A stretch of 54,075 bases of DNA from a virus. A program made the position numbers and the translations under genes. How positions within the stretch are numbered: position 1 is the first letter of the stretch; each line of letters begins with the position of its first letter. Location of the stretch: IMG/VR virus record IMGVR_UViG_3300011114_000387, positions 1-54,075 of that record; one strand, 5' to 3'. This document shows positions 15,968-26,152 of the stretch, in pieces. The notes under the pieces were generated by a model that saw nothing but the letters and a program-made list of their open reading frames with translations, had not been told where the DNA came from and did not search any database.

Positions 15968-16458
15968 ATTCCGCGCTGCTTGAGAGTTCTATCAAGGAAC
16001 CAATAATTTATCGTTCCGGATAGAAGGGCTGAGAAGTCAGGTGTCATCATGGTCTTAAACACTTCTACGGCCGGAGCACCGGCAAGCCATGCGTTCCATG
16101 CAAACCATACGTGGATGAAAGACCAAACAAACAACACCCAGTATGTGACTACGGGGCGCACGGAAGCTGACAGGCTGGCTACCCAGCCACCAGCGGCTTT
16201 GACCATCTCTGCTTGTTGTGTAATGGCGTTGTTGAAGGCATCCATGACCCCGACGTCAATGGCGGCTTCGCGTTGAGCGCCTATTTCTGCAAGTTTCATT
16301 TGACCGCGCATTTGCTCTAAATCACATTGGCGAGAGAACATTAAGGCCTCGTGCTGCCTCTCGTTCTTCTTATCAAAAAACTTGAGCACCTCGGGGGCCA
16401 TACGGAACACCCCGCCAAAGATGGAACCGAGTAAGCCCCCAGAAAGAATGTCAAGCAT
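15964..16458 (-). CDS. Holin, 3-TM GTA-type
   Basis: A 164-residue protein with a short hydrophobic N-terminus (ILSGGLLGSIFGGVF), a charged amphipathic middle (KKNERQHEALMF), and two or more C-terminal membrane segments (VVTYWVLFVWSFIHVWFAW). The layout fits the GTA_holin_3TM family, which releases endolysin through the inner membrane. It is coupled to the lysozyme downstream and has an AAGGAG ribosome site. Confidence 0.82.
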   Translation of the reverse strand: MLDILSGGLLGSIFGGVFRMAPEVLKFFDKKNERQHEALMFSRQCDLEQMRGQMKLAEIGAQREAAIDVGVMDAFNNAITQQAEMVKAAGGWVASLSASVRPVVTYWVLFVWSFIHVWFAWNAWLAGAPAVEVFKTMMTPDFSALLSGTINYWFLDRTLKQRGI

Positions 16459-16467
16459 AGTCGCTCC

Positions 16468-17193
16468 TTATTTAGCCATCTCAGTGGCAGCTAGGTTAAT
16501 ACGTGTTTTAACGGTTCCAAGGTCTTGCGGTTCTTTAGTAAAGCCTACAGAAATGTAGCCCTCAAAGGTACCCACTTCGGGTGGTATAGAACCTCTGCAA
16601 ATAAAGCCTACGCCTTGCTTTTCTTCCCACTCTGCCGTTTTTCCAGAAGGGGTCAGTTTGTCGCAGTAAACCTCACCGTTCATCATTGCAACAATTGCGG
16701 CATTACGGGCGGGGTCTTTGCCAAACAAAGAAGCAATATAACCATCAAGGATCGCATCTCGACCTTTGGGGCCGTACGCAAGTAGCGTAGTCCTGCTGTT
16801 AACAGCAAGCACTACTTTGTGAACTAGCACTGTTTCAGCCTCTAAATCTTTTTTCAATTTTTCGGCTACCTGCTCCAGCACTTTAATTTCTTTGAGCTCG
16901 GGCTGGTGGCTTGAGTTTGTAATGGCGTTCAAGATGACTGTCCGTGAATCCCAAGCAAAGTACCCAGCAAAAAACAAAAACGACAACAAGATAACGGTAA
17001 ACAACTTGAAAGGATTGTCAACCCACTCAATCAAGCCAATCACTTTGCCAACAGTGCTGTCGTCCTTTTTGGCTTCAGTTTTTGGAGCTGGGGCTGGCGC
17101 AGCAACAGACACGTTGATTGTCTGTTCTGCTTTGGGTTTGGGTGTACGCCGTTTGACCGGCGCCACTTTTGCTGGGGGTTTCTTTGTGACCAT
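16468..17193 (-). CDS. Single-pass membrane protein, lysis region
   Basis: A 241-residue protein with a basic Pro/Ala/Lys-rich N-terminus (residues 1-45), one strong transmembrane helix near residues 62-80 (LFTVILLSFLFFAGYFAW), a helical segment and a C-terminal domain with two Cys residues (GEVYCDKL, GFICRG) that could form a disulfide outside the membrane. I do not recognise the family. The topology (short positively charged cytoplasmic tail, one helix, external domain) would fit an inner-membrane lysis helper or spanin-like protein, but this is inference. Confidence 0.7.
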   Translation of the reverse strand: MVTKKPPAKVAPVKRRTPKPKAEQTINVSVAAPAPAPKTEAKKDDSTVGKVIGLIEWVDNPFKLFTVILLSFLFFAGYFAWDSRTVILNAITNSSHQPELKEIKVLEQVAEKLKKDLEAETVLVHKVVLAVNSRTTLLAYGPKGRDAILDGYIASLFGKDPARNAAIVAMMNGEVYCDKLTPSGKTAEWEEKQGVGFICRGSIPPEVGTFEGYISVGFTKEPQDLGTVKTRINLAATEMAK

Positions 17194-17194
17194 G

Positions 17195-17434
17195 TTAAAT
17201 CATTATGTCCAATTTACGATTTGTAAAAATTTCTAAACGTAATTGATTCTGTTCTGCCCTTTTAACGTACAACTCAAAGTCAAGATCTTCAAGTTTGTTT
17301 ATCTCTTTTTTCATTTTCAGCGCTTGCTTGTATTCTTCTTCAAGGCGCTCTGCCCTGCGTTCAAGCGCATCTGTTTTGTCCGGGTAACCAGAGGCCTCTA
17401 CCTTTGGATACCATTTGTTTAATGGCGGAATCAT
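17195..17434 (-). CDS. Small coiled-coil protein, lysis region
   Basis: A 79-residue charged protein. Residues 20-60 form a likely coiled coil (ERRAERLEEEYKQALKMKKEINKLEDLD). There is no signal or membrane segment. ATG overlaps the stop of the upstream membrane-anchored gene (ATGA). Function unknown; it could partner the adjacent membrane proteins. Confidence 0.65.
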   Translation of the reverse strand: MIPPLNKWYPKVEASGYPDKTDALERRAERLEEEYKQALKMKKEINKLEDLDFELYVKRAEQNQLRLEIFTNRKLDIMI

Positions 17435-17724
17435 TTCTTTTCCCGTTCAAGAGCTTCTTTGTATCCATGAATAACTAGGCCTCTAGTTTCTGCTGAATCT
17501 GCCGAACCCGCCCATTCGGACAAATTGTTCCAAATCACCACATAGTCTGAAGATTTGCAATATGGCGCATTGTTTTTAAGCCACTGAATCATTTGAAGAT
17601 GGCGCTCTGAAGGGTTGTGGATTTTGTAAGCTATTCCATAAAACTCGCGCACGTGACAGCCACTTTTGGCTGTGGCTCCAACTAGCCCCCCAACAATTAA
17701 CAGTAATATTATGAGCCAGCGCAT
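17431..17724 (-). CDS. Small exported or membrane-anchored protein
   Basis: A 97-residue protein with an N-terminal hydrophobic helix (WLIILLLIVGGLVGA) that looks like a signal anchor, followed by a soluble domain with two Cys residues. No lipobox is clear. It starts at the stop of the 31-residue membrane peptide. Its place in the lysis cassette makes an envelope role plausible; the family is not recognised. Confidence 0.68.
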   Translation of the reverse strand: MRWLIILLLIVGGLVGATAKSGCHVREFYGIAYKIHNPSERHLQMIQWLKNNAPYCKSSDYVVIWNNLSEWAGSADSAETRGLVIHGYKEALEREKK

Positions 17725-17820
17725 TTACCATATCCCAGCCCATGCAATCATGTAAGAACAAAATACCACAAAGCAGAAGATTGCGGCGGCGGCTACGATA
17801 GCTTCCACCCAATCCCACAT
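17725..17820 (-). CDS. 31-residue membrane peptide
   Basis: A short frame encoding mostly one transmembrane helix (WVEAIVAAAAIFCFVVFC). It begins 1 nt after the XhlA-like gene's stop and ends at the next start. Tight packing and clear hydrophobicity support it as a real gene, perhaps an antiholin or a holin-modulating peptide (inference). Confidence 0.62.
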   Translation of the reverse strand: MWDWVEAIVAAAAIFCFVVFCSYMIAWAGIW

Positions 17821-17821
17821 G

Positions 17822-18031
17822 CTATAGCCCCAAGATCTTTTTGACAAATTCGGCTGCTACTCCGGGGCCAAAAAGCACGCATGCAATTACACCGTACAAA
17901 AGATACTCAATCTTATTCATGCGCTTTGAACCTTCGTCAAAGCGAGTCTGAATAACCTCATAACGCTGGGCGCAAATTTGCTCATGCGTAGCCAGCTTGG
18001 CTTCCGTTTCGCTAATCATTTTTTCGGTCAT
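17822..18031 (-). CDS. XhlA-like small membrane protein
   Basis: A 69-residue protein with an N-terminal coiled coil (residues 1-42) and a C-terminal transmembrane helix (YLLYGVIACVLFGPGVAAEFV). The layout resembles the haemolysin XhlA family, which acts with holins in lysis. ATG overlaps the upstream stop (ATGA). Confidence 0.68.
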   Translation of the reverse strand: MTEKMISETEAKLATHEQICAQRYEVIQTRFDEGSKRMNKIEYLLYGVIACVLFGPGVAAEFVKKILGL

Positions 18032-18288
18032 GATGTACTAGGCTTTGGATACTTAGCCTTCACAGCAAGACACGCATCAATGTACGCTTGTATTTGTGCT
18101 TGGTCACCTTTGACTACGCCATCAATGTAGTTATTGATTGACGGGTATTCAGCGGCTCTGTCACGTTGATATTGTGTTTTAGCAAGTTCCGCTAGTTCTG
18201 CTTGGCGAGCAATTGCCATTGCATCAAATTCGGCTTCGTCAGCTTCAGTAAATGCAACTATGCCATTGTCAGTTGTTTTGAATCTCAT
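18028..18288 (-). CDS. Tail-fibre associated small protein
   Basis: An 86-residue helical protein following the second tail fibre and coupled to it by ATGA. The motif [18 protein letters not shown] is typical of small phage tail-assembly proteins encoded after fibres (YPSI...D...GD). It is probably a fibre chaperone or attachment factor (inference). Confidence 0.65.
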   Translation of the reverse strand: MRFKTTDNGIVAFTEADEAEFDAMAIARQAELAELAKTQYQRDRAAEYPSINNYIDGVVKGDQAQIQAYIDACLAVKAKYPKPSTS

Positions 18289-19403
18289 TTCTGTACCCCA
18301 AAAAGTTGAATAGTGCCGCTTGCAATTTGAAGCCCATCATCGGGTTCATAAAATTGTATTGCGTTATTTGCTTCTTCATTTTTTCTAAAACCACCACCAA
18401 CATAAGAATTAAAACTGTATGAATCAGCGTCATTAGCTGATGCGCTTCCCCAAAATTGTGTTCCTAGACCGCTATTCAATGGGGCAGCCATATACAAAAT
18501 ACCATTGAAAGATGACTCTGGGGGGGCAAATGTATTACCAACACTCACCGTGTCAAAAACACGGATGAAAGTTGCTGAATTATTATAATAAGGCCCACTT
18601 CCAGAACTAGCTCGCATCATTTGAAACGTCCAGCTGTAACTCCCTGCCGCTGATATAAAAGTTGCCCCATTATCAGTAGACACCCTCATACCTAAACCTC
18701 TATTGTGATTCACAAATTTTATACTATTAAAAACAAATAAATACAAATCGTAAGTAGATGTAATACTTGTATTTGTAAATGTTAATGTTGTCGAATTAGA
18801 TGCGGTTAATGTAGTTATTAAAGTTAAACCACTTGCACTAGCTGCTGGTGCAGTTGACTGCCAAGTTGTCCCGTTGCTGGTCAACAAATTCCCGCTAGTG
18901 CTAGGCGCAACAAACAAAGGTGCGCTTGTGCCATTGCCAAGAATGACATTGTTTGCCGTCAATGTTGCAAGGCTTGTTCCACCATTAGCAACTGGCAAAG
19001 TACCTGTTACATTTGTTGCGGCATTAACAAAGGTTGTTGAAGTTGTGCCTGTTCCACCGTTAGCAATAGGCAAGGTACCCGTTACACCTGTGCTTAAAGG
19101 CAACCCAGTAGCACTAGTCAAAGTGCCGCTAGACGGCGTGCCCAAAGCCCCGCCATTAACAACAGCGGCGCCAGCAGAACCGACGTTAACTGCTAACGCT
19201 GTAGCCACCCCAGTGCCAAGCCCAGACACACCGGTACCAATTGGCAAACCAGTGGCGTTGGTTAAGGTACCGCTTGCTGGGGTTCCCAATACGGGAGCAG
19301 TCAACACAGGAGCAGTTAATGTTTTGTTTGTTAACGTTTCGGTGCTTGTCGCCGTAACAAGATTGCTAGGTGTGACGATTCCGGATAACGGTATTGTGGC
19401 CAT
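18285..19403 (-). CDS. Tail fibre protein 2
   Basis: A 372-residue fibre. Residues 1-190 are Thr/Gly/Leu-rich repeats ([57 protein letters not shown]). Residues 190-372 are a distinct beta-rich C-terminal domain, probably the receptor-binding head, ending TIQLFGVQK. The repeat part is clearly related to the C-terminal half of the larger fibre encoded upstream, so the two genes are paralogous in their shafts but differ in their tips. Confidence 0.82.
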   Translation of the reverse strand: MATIPLSGIVTPSNLVTATSTETLTNKTLTAPVLTAPVLGTPASGTLTNATGLPIGTGVSGLGTGVATALAVNVGSAGAAVVNGGALGTPSSGTLTSATGLPLSTGVTGTLPIANGGTGTTSTTFVNAATNVTGTLPVANGGTSLATLTANNVILGNGTSAPLFVAPSTSGNLLTSNGTTWQSTAPAASASGLTLITTLTASNSTTLTFTNTSITSTYDLYLFVFNSIKFVNHNRGLGMRVSTDNGATFISAAGSYSWTFQMMRASSGSGPYYNNSATFIRVFDTVSVGNTFAPPESSFNGILYMAAPLNSGLGTQFWGSASANDADSYSFNSYVGGGFRKNEEANNAIQFYEPDDGLQIASGTIQLFGVQK

Positions 19404-19406
19404 GAT

Positions 19407-19637
19407 TTATTCCAAAAGTTGAATTTTTACTGTCAACGCCTGCAACTCAGCAAGTAGTTGTTCTTTGGTTGGCGTAGCTAAAGTAGCTTCTAAAACAGGT
19501 CTTGTAAATACGCCATTAGCGTAAGTCCAACCGGGGCCAGCTTCAGGGCACTCGACCCATCCTTCGGCGTTTGCAAATTCAGCGTCGGCAAGAACAACAT
19601 TGTCTACCACACCGTTTTTAATGATTGCGTATCTCAT
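19407..19637 (-). CDS. Small protein between the tail fibre genes
   Basis: A 76-residue protein, MRYAIIKNGVVDNVVLAD at the N-terminus, with GPGWTYANGVF in the middle and a helical C-terminus. This pattern is common next to phage fibre genes, where such proteins are taken as fibre assembly or host-specificity factors. I use ATG 19637, with an AGGA ribosome site, because the frame upstream of it lies inside the fibre gene. Confidence 0.7.
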   Translation of the reverse strand: MRYAIIKNGVVDNVVLADAEFANAEGWVECPEAGPGWTYANGVFTRPVLEATLATPTKEQLLAELQALTVKIQLLE

Positions 19638-19645
19638 GTTAATCC

Positions 19646-22600
19646 TTACCAAGTGTAAACAATGCAACGACCCGCGCCGCCAGCGCCGCTAGTAGCCGCG
19701 CCCGCGTTGGTATTTACTCCGCCGCCGCCACCGCCCGGTGCTGTTCCTGCTGTAGCGTTTCCAGTAAAAGACCCTGCACCGCCATTACCCCCAAACGATG
19801 ACACGCCTCCCGCGCCAGCGTTTGACCCGCTGGCTGAACCGCCACCCCCACCACCCATTAAAGATGCGCCGCCAGCACCAGACGAGGCGTTTGCGCCACC
19901 CGCACCACTAGCATCAAAAGGGCCACTTATACCTGTATAACCATTAGCCGCCACACCTCCTAATGTAAAGGCACCTCCAATACCGCCACCTTGCCCAACA
20001 ATAGGCCCAAATTTGCCGCCTAATCCAGTAGCATACGAACCAAAAGTTGTGTTGCCGCCACTATTACCAACAGTGTCATTAGTACTTTGTCCAACTCCAC
20101 CAGCACCAATAGTTACGGTGACTGTGCTTGTTAAACTTGAAGCGGGGAAAATTTGTTGAAAGTACATTCCGCCGCCGCCCCCATTACCGGAGCTGCCAGA
20201 GGAAGCCCAGTTTCCACCACTACCGCCAGCGCCCCACATTACAACTTGCACCCAAGAAGCACCAGAAGGTTTTGTCCAAGTACCGGACGACGTAAAAGTT
20301 TGTGTGTCGGTTAAAACACCGGTAGGTGCAGCCCAACTCCCGTCACCTCGCCAAAACGTAGATGCGCTTGCAGAAGTTCCGCTGTTTAAATTTCCGACAG
20401 GAAGATTACCAGTTACACCAGTTGACAATGGCAAACCAGTAGCGCTGGTCAGGACAGCGGCAGATGGTGTGCCAAGATTAGGAGTAGTCAGTATTGGGCT
20501 TGTCAGAGTCTTGTTAGTCAGAGTTTGTGTACCAGTTAAGGTAACTGCTGTCCCGCCATTGCCGCCAACCTGTGCAGAAACATTCCAACCATAAGTTGCA
20601 CCTGTGTAAACTAGCGTAACAGTCGCACCCGTAATGTCACAGGTCAAGGTGCTGCCAGCAGTATTGCCAGCGATCTTAATTAGTGCCGTAGGATCAATTA
20701 TTAAATTGTTTGTTCCCCATTGGCTAAACGAGTCAATGACAACAACAACGTTGCCCACCGATGGGCTTGTAGGCAAAGTAACTGTAAAAGCACCGCCCGT
20801 TGTATTGGTTAGAACACCGTCATTGTTTGCGGCTGTGTAGTTGGCTGTTTTTACTGCTGTGTAAACAATACCACCAGCGGCTGGGAGAGAACTTATCCAA
20901 GTCGTACCATTGGAGGTCAGCACGTTACCTGCTGTGCTGGGTGCTACAAAAGTTGGGGCTGAAGTGCCGTTGCCCAAAAGGACGTTGTTGGCTGTAAGAG
21001 TTGTCAGGCTTGTGCCGCCATTGGCAACAGACACAAGCTGTGCGGCTGCAAATGTAATTGCGCCGGTCATGGTGCCGCCGGAAAGGGCTAGGTAGCCGGT
21101 GGCGGGCAAATATGCGGTCAGCCAAGTTGCGCCGGTATACACGCGCATTTCGCTTGTCGTGGTGTTGAAATACAAAGCACCCGTCAGCAAAGCATTGCCG
21201 TCGTTGTCCAGAGTTGGGTCAGTAGCTTTTGGGCCAAGGTATCGGTCATCAAACGAATCGTATGACGCGGCCGCTGCTGTAGCGCTTCCTGCGGCTGCCG
21301 TGGCGCTGCTGGCCGCTGCCGTGGCGCTGTTGCCCGCGTTGGTTGCGCTTGTTGCTGCGGCAGAAGCCGAAGCCGCCGCGCTGGTAGCGCTGCCCAGAAT
21401 GCCGTCTACGTAGGTCTTGGTCGTGGCATCTTGGGCAAGCGTAGGGTCGGCCATGCCGGTAATCTTGTTTGCACCCATGGCGATAACACCGGACATCGTG
21501 CCGCCAGCCAAATCAAGCTTAAGCGCAAGAGCAGTGTTAACTTGCGTTTGTGTATACGCATCGGTGATGCCAAAACCAGACAACGTCGTGGGATTTGTGC
21601 CGGCAGTCACGCGGCCGTAAGTATCTACGGTCACGGACTTATATGTGCTGGCGCCGACGCCGGTGGTGGCCAAATCGATGTCGTTAGCGTTGACAACAAT
21701 TCGGCTGCTAGACGCGGTGCCAACATCCAAAGTGTTGCCGCTTTTAGTTAAGCCAGCGCCTGCGGTAATTTGGCCAGCGCCTGAGAACTGGACCCAAGTC
21801 ACGGCCGTAGAACCTAAAGTGCCGCCGGCATCGATCGTGCAAACAAAACCGTTGTCTCCGTTAACTGTGCCCGCTTCAACAAACGTAAACGCTGATGTCA
21901 ACTCCACCCAAGTGTCGGCGTCTGTGGATCGGCTCCAAGTGCCGGCGGCTACTACGTAAATGCCGTTATTGGCCGTGGTGGTTTGGTCTTTAACCAATAC
22001 CCGGTCCCCTGAAAGAACCGACACGCCGTCAATTGTTTGAGGGGCCGACAAGGTAATGTTGGCCGTAGTGGCCGCAACGCAAGATGCTTTTGCATCCAGC
22101 CCTTGTGCGGTGTTGTCAACGTAGTTCTTGGTTGCCGCATCTTGGGCAGATGTTGGATCGCCCATACCAGTAATCTTGCTGGTGTTCATGGCAATAGCAC
22201 CCGACATCGTGCCGCCAGCCAAGGCCAATTTGAGCGCCAAGCCAGTGTCTACGTAGCCCTTAGTGGCCGCATCGCCTGAGTTAGTTGGCGTGGCCAAATT
22301 GGTAATAGTGGCTACGGTACCGGCATCCATGTCCAAGCCACCGGAAATCGTCACGTTGTTAAACGTCGACGTGCCGGAACTGGCGGTCACATTACCTGTC
22401 AAATTGCCGGTAACGTTGCCGACGACGTTACCGGTCACGTTGCCAATAACGTTACCCGTAATGTTGCCAGTAAATCCAGAGCTGGCGCTAACGGTTGTGA
22501 AAGCGCCTGTTGAAGCAGTTGTTCCACCGATCGGCGTACTGTTTATTGTGCCCCCGGTAATCACAACGCTGGAGCCAAGAATTGCGTTGCCGGTAACTGT

Positions 22601-22873
22601 CAGATTGGTGAACGTGCCGGCCGCAGCCGAACTTGCGCCAATCGGCGTGCTGTTCAAAGTGCTGGCCGTAATTGCTAAAGCTTGAAGAGCCGCTGATGCA
22701 ATCAAAGCCGTGCCGGCCGAATTAACCATGGCGACTTTGTATCCATTAGCAGCCAAAGTGGGCAAAAGATCAAAGGCGTCGGTAATTGCTTCCAACTCAG
22801 CCCGCAAGGAGGCTGACGAGCCCGGCGAGTTGGGCGTTGGGTAGGTGGCGTGATTGTAGTAACTATTGCTCAT
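19646..22873 (-). CDS. Tail fibre protein 1 with polyglycine tip
   Basis: A 1075-residue fibre. The N-terminus ([20 protein letters not shown]) is the usual virion-attachment type. The shaft contains several copies of DAATKxYVD and [12 protein letters not shown] repeats, a run of NVTGN repeats near residue 140, and an Ala/Thr/Ser stretch near 520-545. From about residue 900 the tip is a Gly-rich domain with runs of five or six Gly, like the polyglycine adhesin tips that bind outer-membrane receptors. ATG overlaps the tail-hub stop (ATGA). Confidence 0.88.
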   Translation of the reverse strand: MSNSYYNHATYPTPNSPGSSASLRAELEAITDAFDLLPTLAANGYKVAMVNSAGTALIASAALQALAITASTLNSTPIGASSAAAGTFTNLTVTGNAILGSSVVITGGTINSTPIGGTTASTGAFTTVSASSGFTGNITGNVIGNVTGNVVGNVTGNLTGNVTASSGTSTFNNVTISGGLDMDAGTVATITNLATPTNSGDAATKGYVDTGLALKLALAGGTMSGAIAMNTSKITGMGDPTSAQDAATKNYVDNTAQGLDAKASCVAATTANITLSAPQTIDGVSVLSGDRVLVKDQTTTANNGIYVVAAGTWSRSTDADTWVELTSAFTFVEAGTVNGDNGFVCTIDAGGTLGSTAVTWVQFSGAGQITAGAGLTKSGNTLDVGTASSSRIVVNANDIDLATTGVGASTYKSVTVDTYGRVTAGTNPTTLSGFGITDAYTQTQVNTALALKLDLAGGTMSGVIAMGANKITGMADPTLAQDATTKTYVDGILGSATSAAASASAAATSATNAGNSATAAASSATAAAGSATAAAASYDSFDDRYLGPKATDPTLDNDGNALLTGALYFNTTTSEMRVYTGATWLTAYLPATGYLALSGGTMTGAITFAAAQLVSVANGGTSLTTLTANNVLLGNGTSAPTFVAPSTAGNVLTSNGTTWISSLPAAGGIVYTAVKTANYTAANNDGVLTNTTGGAFTVTLPTSPSVGNVVVVIDSFSQWGTNNLIIDPTALIKIAGNTAGSTLTCDITGATVTLVYTGATYGWNVSAQVGGNGGTAVTLTGTQTLTNKTLTSPILTTPNLGTPSAAVLTSATGLPLSTGVTGNLPVGNLNSGTSASASTFWRGDGSWAAPTGVLTDTQTFTSSGTWTKPSGASWVQVVMWGAGGSGGNWASSGSSGNGGGGGMYFQQIFPASSLTSTVTVTIGAGGVGQSTNDTVGNSGGNTTFGSYATGLGGKFGPIVGQGGGIGGAFTLGGVAANGYTGISGPFDASGAGGANASSGAGGASLMGGGGGGSASGSNAGAGGVSSFGGNGGAGSFTGNATAGTAPGGGGGGVNTNAGAATSGAGGAGRCIVYTW

Positions 22874-24915
22874 CGAAGTCCTCGGCGCAAAGTGTAGTGA
22901 ATAATAATGCTATTCACTGTAAAAGGTTGAAGAAGATCGGACGTTGACGAAATACGGATTGACATATTTTCAGCCGTTCCTGTGATGCCAATCTCTGAAG
23001 GGGTGACATCTGATCCATCCCAAACAAAGTTGTCCCAGATCATGCTGTCCCAATACGAAGATCTCAAATCAACGTCATAAGTTTCGTCAAGCGGCTGGGT
23101 TAAGTAGTCCGTACGGTAACCTAAATCATAACCAAATTCAATCTGGGCGTAGTAGTCGCCGGTCATCTCAACACTGCTATGCCGGTATCGCTTAAGCACG
23201 CGGGGGGATCTGGTGCTGTTATAAACTAGGTTGAAGCTGGCCGCAATAGGATCACCGTCAAAACTAGTACCTTTGTCAAGCTGATAAACCACACCGTTGT
23301 CAGATCCAAAATATTGGACCGCTGAACCGGCGGTTGTCTCACCTTCAACTGCGCAAAGCACGGGGTCCAACATTTGAATAGGCATTGTGCCCAACAGCTT
23401 GCCATTCAATATCGTCATGTAAAGCGCAGTGCCATCGCTGAAGAACACGCGGTACTGGCCTTTCTCTCGGCTAAGCGTGCTGGCCGTAGCCAAATTGATT
23501 CGGTCAATCAAAAATGGGCGCAACGTCATGGTCAGCGTTGCCGGTGTAAAATTACCAAAGTTTAACGACGTACCCAAACTAACAATACCGCGATCGTCCA
23601 ACACATAGGACTGATCCATGTTCTGGGCTGAGTAAGGCATAGCGCCCGTTCCGGTGTTGAACGTAGATAGCGCAAAGTTTGCTGAGCTAGTTCCGTACAG
23701 AACCGACGTATCGTGCCGGGTATAGACTGCTAAGGCGCCGCTTGACTGGTCACCCGGCAAAGCAATCATATTGCTGATTGGGCCATTCATTGCAATCTCG
23801 CCCGCGCCCAGCACCGGGCTCCATTGGTAGGGATTGCCAATTGCTGAAAATTGCAAGGAGGCGCCAAAGCTCAAAAACAGGTGCTGTTTGTGAACAACGA
23901 CGTGCACTGGGGTGTCCGTTGTCATTGTGGTCGGGATGGGCGCAAACACGGTGCCGTCAAATTCAAAAGCTTTGTTTACGCCATCAGCCCCGTACATTTT
24001 GGCGTTAGCTGTGCCTCCGCCAAAGTTGGCAATTACTGTTTCAAATCTGCCGTTAGGAAGCAAAGTAATTTGAACGGGCACCGAAACTACTACCGCATAA
24101 ACCGTTGCGCCAATGCGAATGTTTTCGCCAATTGTAAACACGCCGGTAACGCTGGATAGAACCAATTGGCCGGCTGCCGTGCCTGCGGAATAGCTCCCGG
24201 ACGCAAGCATGGTGCGAGATACCACCGCCGTAGCGCCACTGGTTTGGCCGTTAATTGTGGAGCCGTCAGGTATTGCAATAACACCCAAGTTAAAGCGCAT
24301 TGTTTTGCCAAAGGTTACTAGGGTCCAACCAGAGGACGTGGCTTTGTACATAACGGCCGCTGTAGCGCCCACGTTATTGCGCCAAGCGTACAAAATGCCG
24401 GCATGGATTCCAACTCCTAAGATGTTGCCGGAACCGGGCACAGCAGTAATGTCAGCTCGGTAGTCATCGGCTGCAAGGTTGCGATAAACCGCATCTTGAT
24501 AACCATCTGAATCGACGCCTTGAATTGTGGTTATCGTACCAACGGGTGTCGCGCCAACTCGGATACCTTCAGTTGCTACAAACGTTCCGACTTCACGGGT
24601 GATAACAACAGTACTACCGTCAAGCGCGATGACTTTGCCCGTGGCAGCAGAAGACTGGCCAATGATGGTATTGCCTACCGCAACAGTGCCTGTCAAGCTG
24701 CATACCAAGATAAGGTAGATTGCAGAAGAAGGACTTGGCCTTCCGTCGTAACGTTCGTATCCAACAATGCGCGTGTAGCCCCCAGTAATGGAGGCTTCAA
24801 AATTAGCGGCCTTGCGAGCAAAGCCGGGAGGCAAAGAAAGTGTGGGAGTGACTTGATCCAAACCGCCGCCAAGGCGTATCAAATCATACTGAACTGGAGG
24901 GGTCTTGAGTGGCAT
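22870..24915 (-). CDS. Tail hub / DNA stabilisation protein, beta-propeller type
   Basis: A 681-residue protein. The N-terminus ([31 protein letters not shown]) and the central segment [28 protein letters not shown] and [14 protein letters not shown] are typical of podovirus hub/nozzle proteins such as P22 gp10-type and T7 gp12-type proteins, which close the tail channel. An inserted beta region around 80-260 ([24 protein letters not shown]) looks like a bead-on-string repeat. It lies between the adaptor and the fibres, as expected. Confidence 0.75.
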   Translation of the reverse strand: MPLKTPPVQYDLIRLGGGLDQVTPTLSLPPGFARKAANFEASITGGYTRIVGYERYDGRPSPSSAIYLILVCSLTGTVAVGNTIIGQSSAATGKVIALDGSTVVITREVGTFVATEGIRVGATPVGTITTIQGVDSDGYQDAVYRNLAADDYRADITAVPGSGNILGVGIHAGILYAWRNNVGATAAVMYKATSSGWTLVTFGKTMRFNLGVIAIPDGSTINGQTSGATAVVSRTMLASGSYSAGTAAGQLVLSSVTGVFTIGENIRIGATVYAVVVSVPVQITLLPNGRFETVIANFGGGTANAKMYGADGVNKAFEFDGTVFAPIPTTMTTDTPVHVVVHKQHLFLSFGASLQFSAIGNPYQWSPVLGAGEIAMNGPISNMIALPGDQSSGALAVYTRHDTSVLYGTSSANFALSTFNTGTGAMPYSAQNMDQSYVLDDRGIVSLGTSLNFGNFTPATLTMTLRPFLIDRINLATASTLSREKGQYRVFFSDGTALYMTILNGKLLGTMPIQMLDPVLCAVEGETTAGSAVQYFGSDNGVVYQLDKGTSFDGDPIAASFNLVYNSTRSPRVLKRYRHSSVEMTGDYYAQIEFGYDLGYRTDYLTQPLDETYDVDLRSSYWDSMIWDNFVWDGSDVTPSEIGITGTAENMSIRISSTSDLLQPFTVNSIIIHYTLRRGLR

Positions 24916-24925
24916 CGCGCCTCCT

Positions 24926-25618
24926 TTAAGCCAAAGGCGGACCGCTTACCATGGTCGGGAGTTGATCGATATTCAAACGATTCATGAGACGTTTAAATTC
25001 AAACTCACCGCGCGAATAAACCTCGGGTGCTGCTTCGTATCCACCGTAAAACATCATGGCTCGGTAGACAATCATCATGTGAAAACGATCAGGAAACACA
25101 GAGGGCGGTGCGTCTGTGTTTGCTGCAAACGTAACTGGTACTTTGTAGTACTCACCTACAATCACGTAGGGTTGGTCAGGGACTGAACCAAAGCCTAAGT
25201 TTTTATCTGGATCGACTGTAACAACGACAGGACGCGCATACGTGTAACGCATGTTTCCGTAGACGTACAAATTTCTAAAAATTGACCAATCCATGTAGTT
25301 CAACAACTGCTCGTCGGCGTAGTTCTGTCCTACAGACGAAGCTCGAAAGCTATCGCGCTTCCAATTTCCAAAGGTAGTCCCCACACCGGCTTCGGTGGGG
25401 GTGTAGATTTGCTGCTGAGTAATGGTGTTAAATTGAAAAGTGTCCCGCAACCATTGCCAGTCTTCCTTCGACGTTTGAATATCCTCCCAAGCCGAATTGA
25501 CCCAGTTGGCAATCCTTGCAGACTCGCCAGTTAGGCCGACAACGCTAGTCAAGGGTGTGCCGGCGCCAGAGACGCCGCACTCTACTCGTGCGCGATTAAC
25601 AAGCTGAAGGAAGTTCAC
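24926..25618 (-). CDS. Head-to-tail adaptor protein
   Basis: A 230-residue helical protein starting MNFLQLVNRARVECGV, a pattern shared by adaptor proteins that sit below the portal. A conserved core follows (WVNSAWEDIQTSKEDWQWL, YADEQLLNYMDWSIFRN). Position between the head genes and the tail hub supports the call. The start is a GTG at 25618 with GGAG upstream. Confidence 0.72.
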   Translation of the reverse strand: MNFLQLVNRARVECGVSGAGTPLTSVVGLTGESARIANWVNSAWEDIQTSKEDWQWLRDTFQFNTITQQQIYTPTEAGVGTTFGNWKRDSFRASSVGQNYADEQLLNYMDWSIFRNLYVYGNMRYTYARPVVVTVDPDKNLGFGSVPDQPYVIVGEYYKVPVTFAANTDAPPSVFPDRFHMMIVYRAMMFYGGYEAAPEVYSRGEFEFKRLMNRLNIDQLPTMVSGPPLA

Positions 25619-25632
25619 AGAGCAGCTCCGGT

Positions 25633-26055
25633 TTAAGCTGGTTCAGCCAATACGTTTTGAAGCCATGCACGGCCACGAGGATTGTCGTCGTGCATCAACT
25701 CAAAAGGATACGCCAAACCATGGCGCGCGATCATGTCAATCTGATCAGGCGCTGCTGGGTTGCGAGTTACTTGGCTGTATTTGGTTTCCTTCATACGGGC
25801 CAAGATCTCAACGTACTTGCGACGAACGCGCATTGGCACGCCGCGCATGATCGGTTGATTGGTTCCGTTGCAGTTAAGGATCACATGAGGAGATTGGTTT
25901 TCGTCAGTGCTGGCGTGCACCATGACTTCAACCATTTCGTTCATAAACGCTTCGCTTGCTGCAAGCTCACGAAAATCTACAACTTGGGAAACCGGATCAA
26001 CTGTTGGTGTGTCGTCAATGATTTCAATTCCTGCGACTACTTGTTTTTTTGCCAT
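25633..26055 (-). CDS. Conserved head or tail assembly protein
   Basis: A 140-residue protein of unknown function with a conserved-looking core (ELAASEAFMNEMVEVMVH, RGVPMRVRRKYVEILARMKE). I choose ATG 26055 over ATG 26061 because GGAG lies 7 nt from the former but only 1 nt from the latter. It follows a strong hairpin terminator and precedes the adaptor, so a role in head completion is likely (inference). Confidence 0.72.
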   Translation of the reverse strand: MAKKQVVAGIEIIDDTPTVDPVSQVVDFRELAASEAFMNEMVEVMVHASTDENQSPHVILNCNGTNQPIMRGVPMRVRRKYVEILARMKETKYSQVTRNPAAPDQIDMIARHGLAYPFELMHDDNPRGRAWLQNVLAEPA

Positions 26056-26099
26056 CTTCATTCTCCGTTAGGTTTAAAAAAAAATCGGTCTGCCAAAAA

Positions 26100-26123
26100 G
26101 CAGGCTGCCCGAAGGCAACCTGC
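26100..26123 (-). terminator. Intrinsic terminator with UUCG tetraloop
   Basis: GCAGG and CCTGC arms with an inner GCC/GGC stem close a TTCG loop on the minus strand. TTTTTGG follows, and a nine-T tract lies 12 nt further on. It sits in the gap after the gene ending at 26153 and probably limits transcript flow from the abundant head genes to the tail genes. Confidence 0.75.
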
Positions 26124-26152
26124 AAAACCCTCTGTTAAGAGAGGATGGCAAC

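Noticed and set aside
19662-19940. Proline-rich frame antisense to the fibre tip
   Set aside because: Complement of GGN glycine codons gives proline runs; not a real gene.
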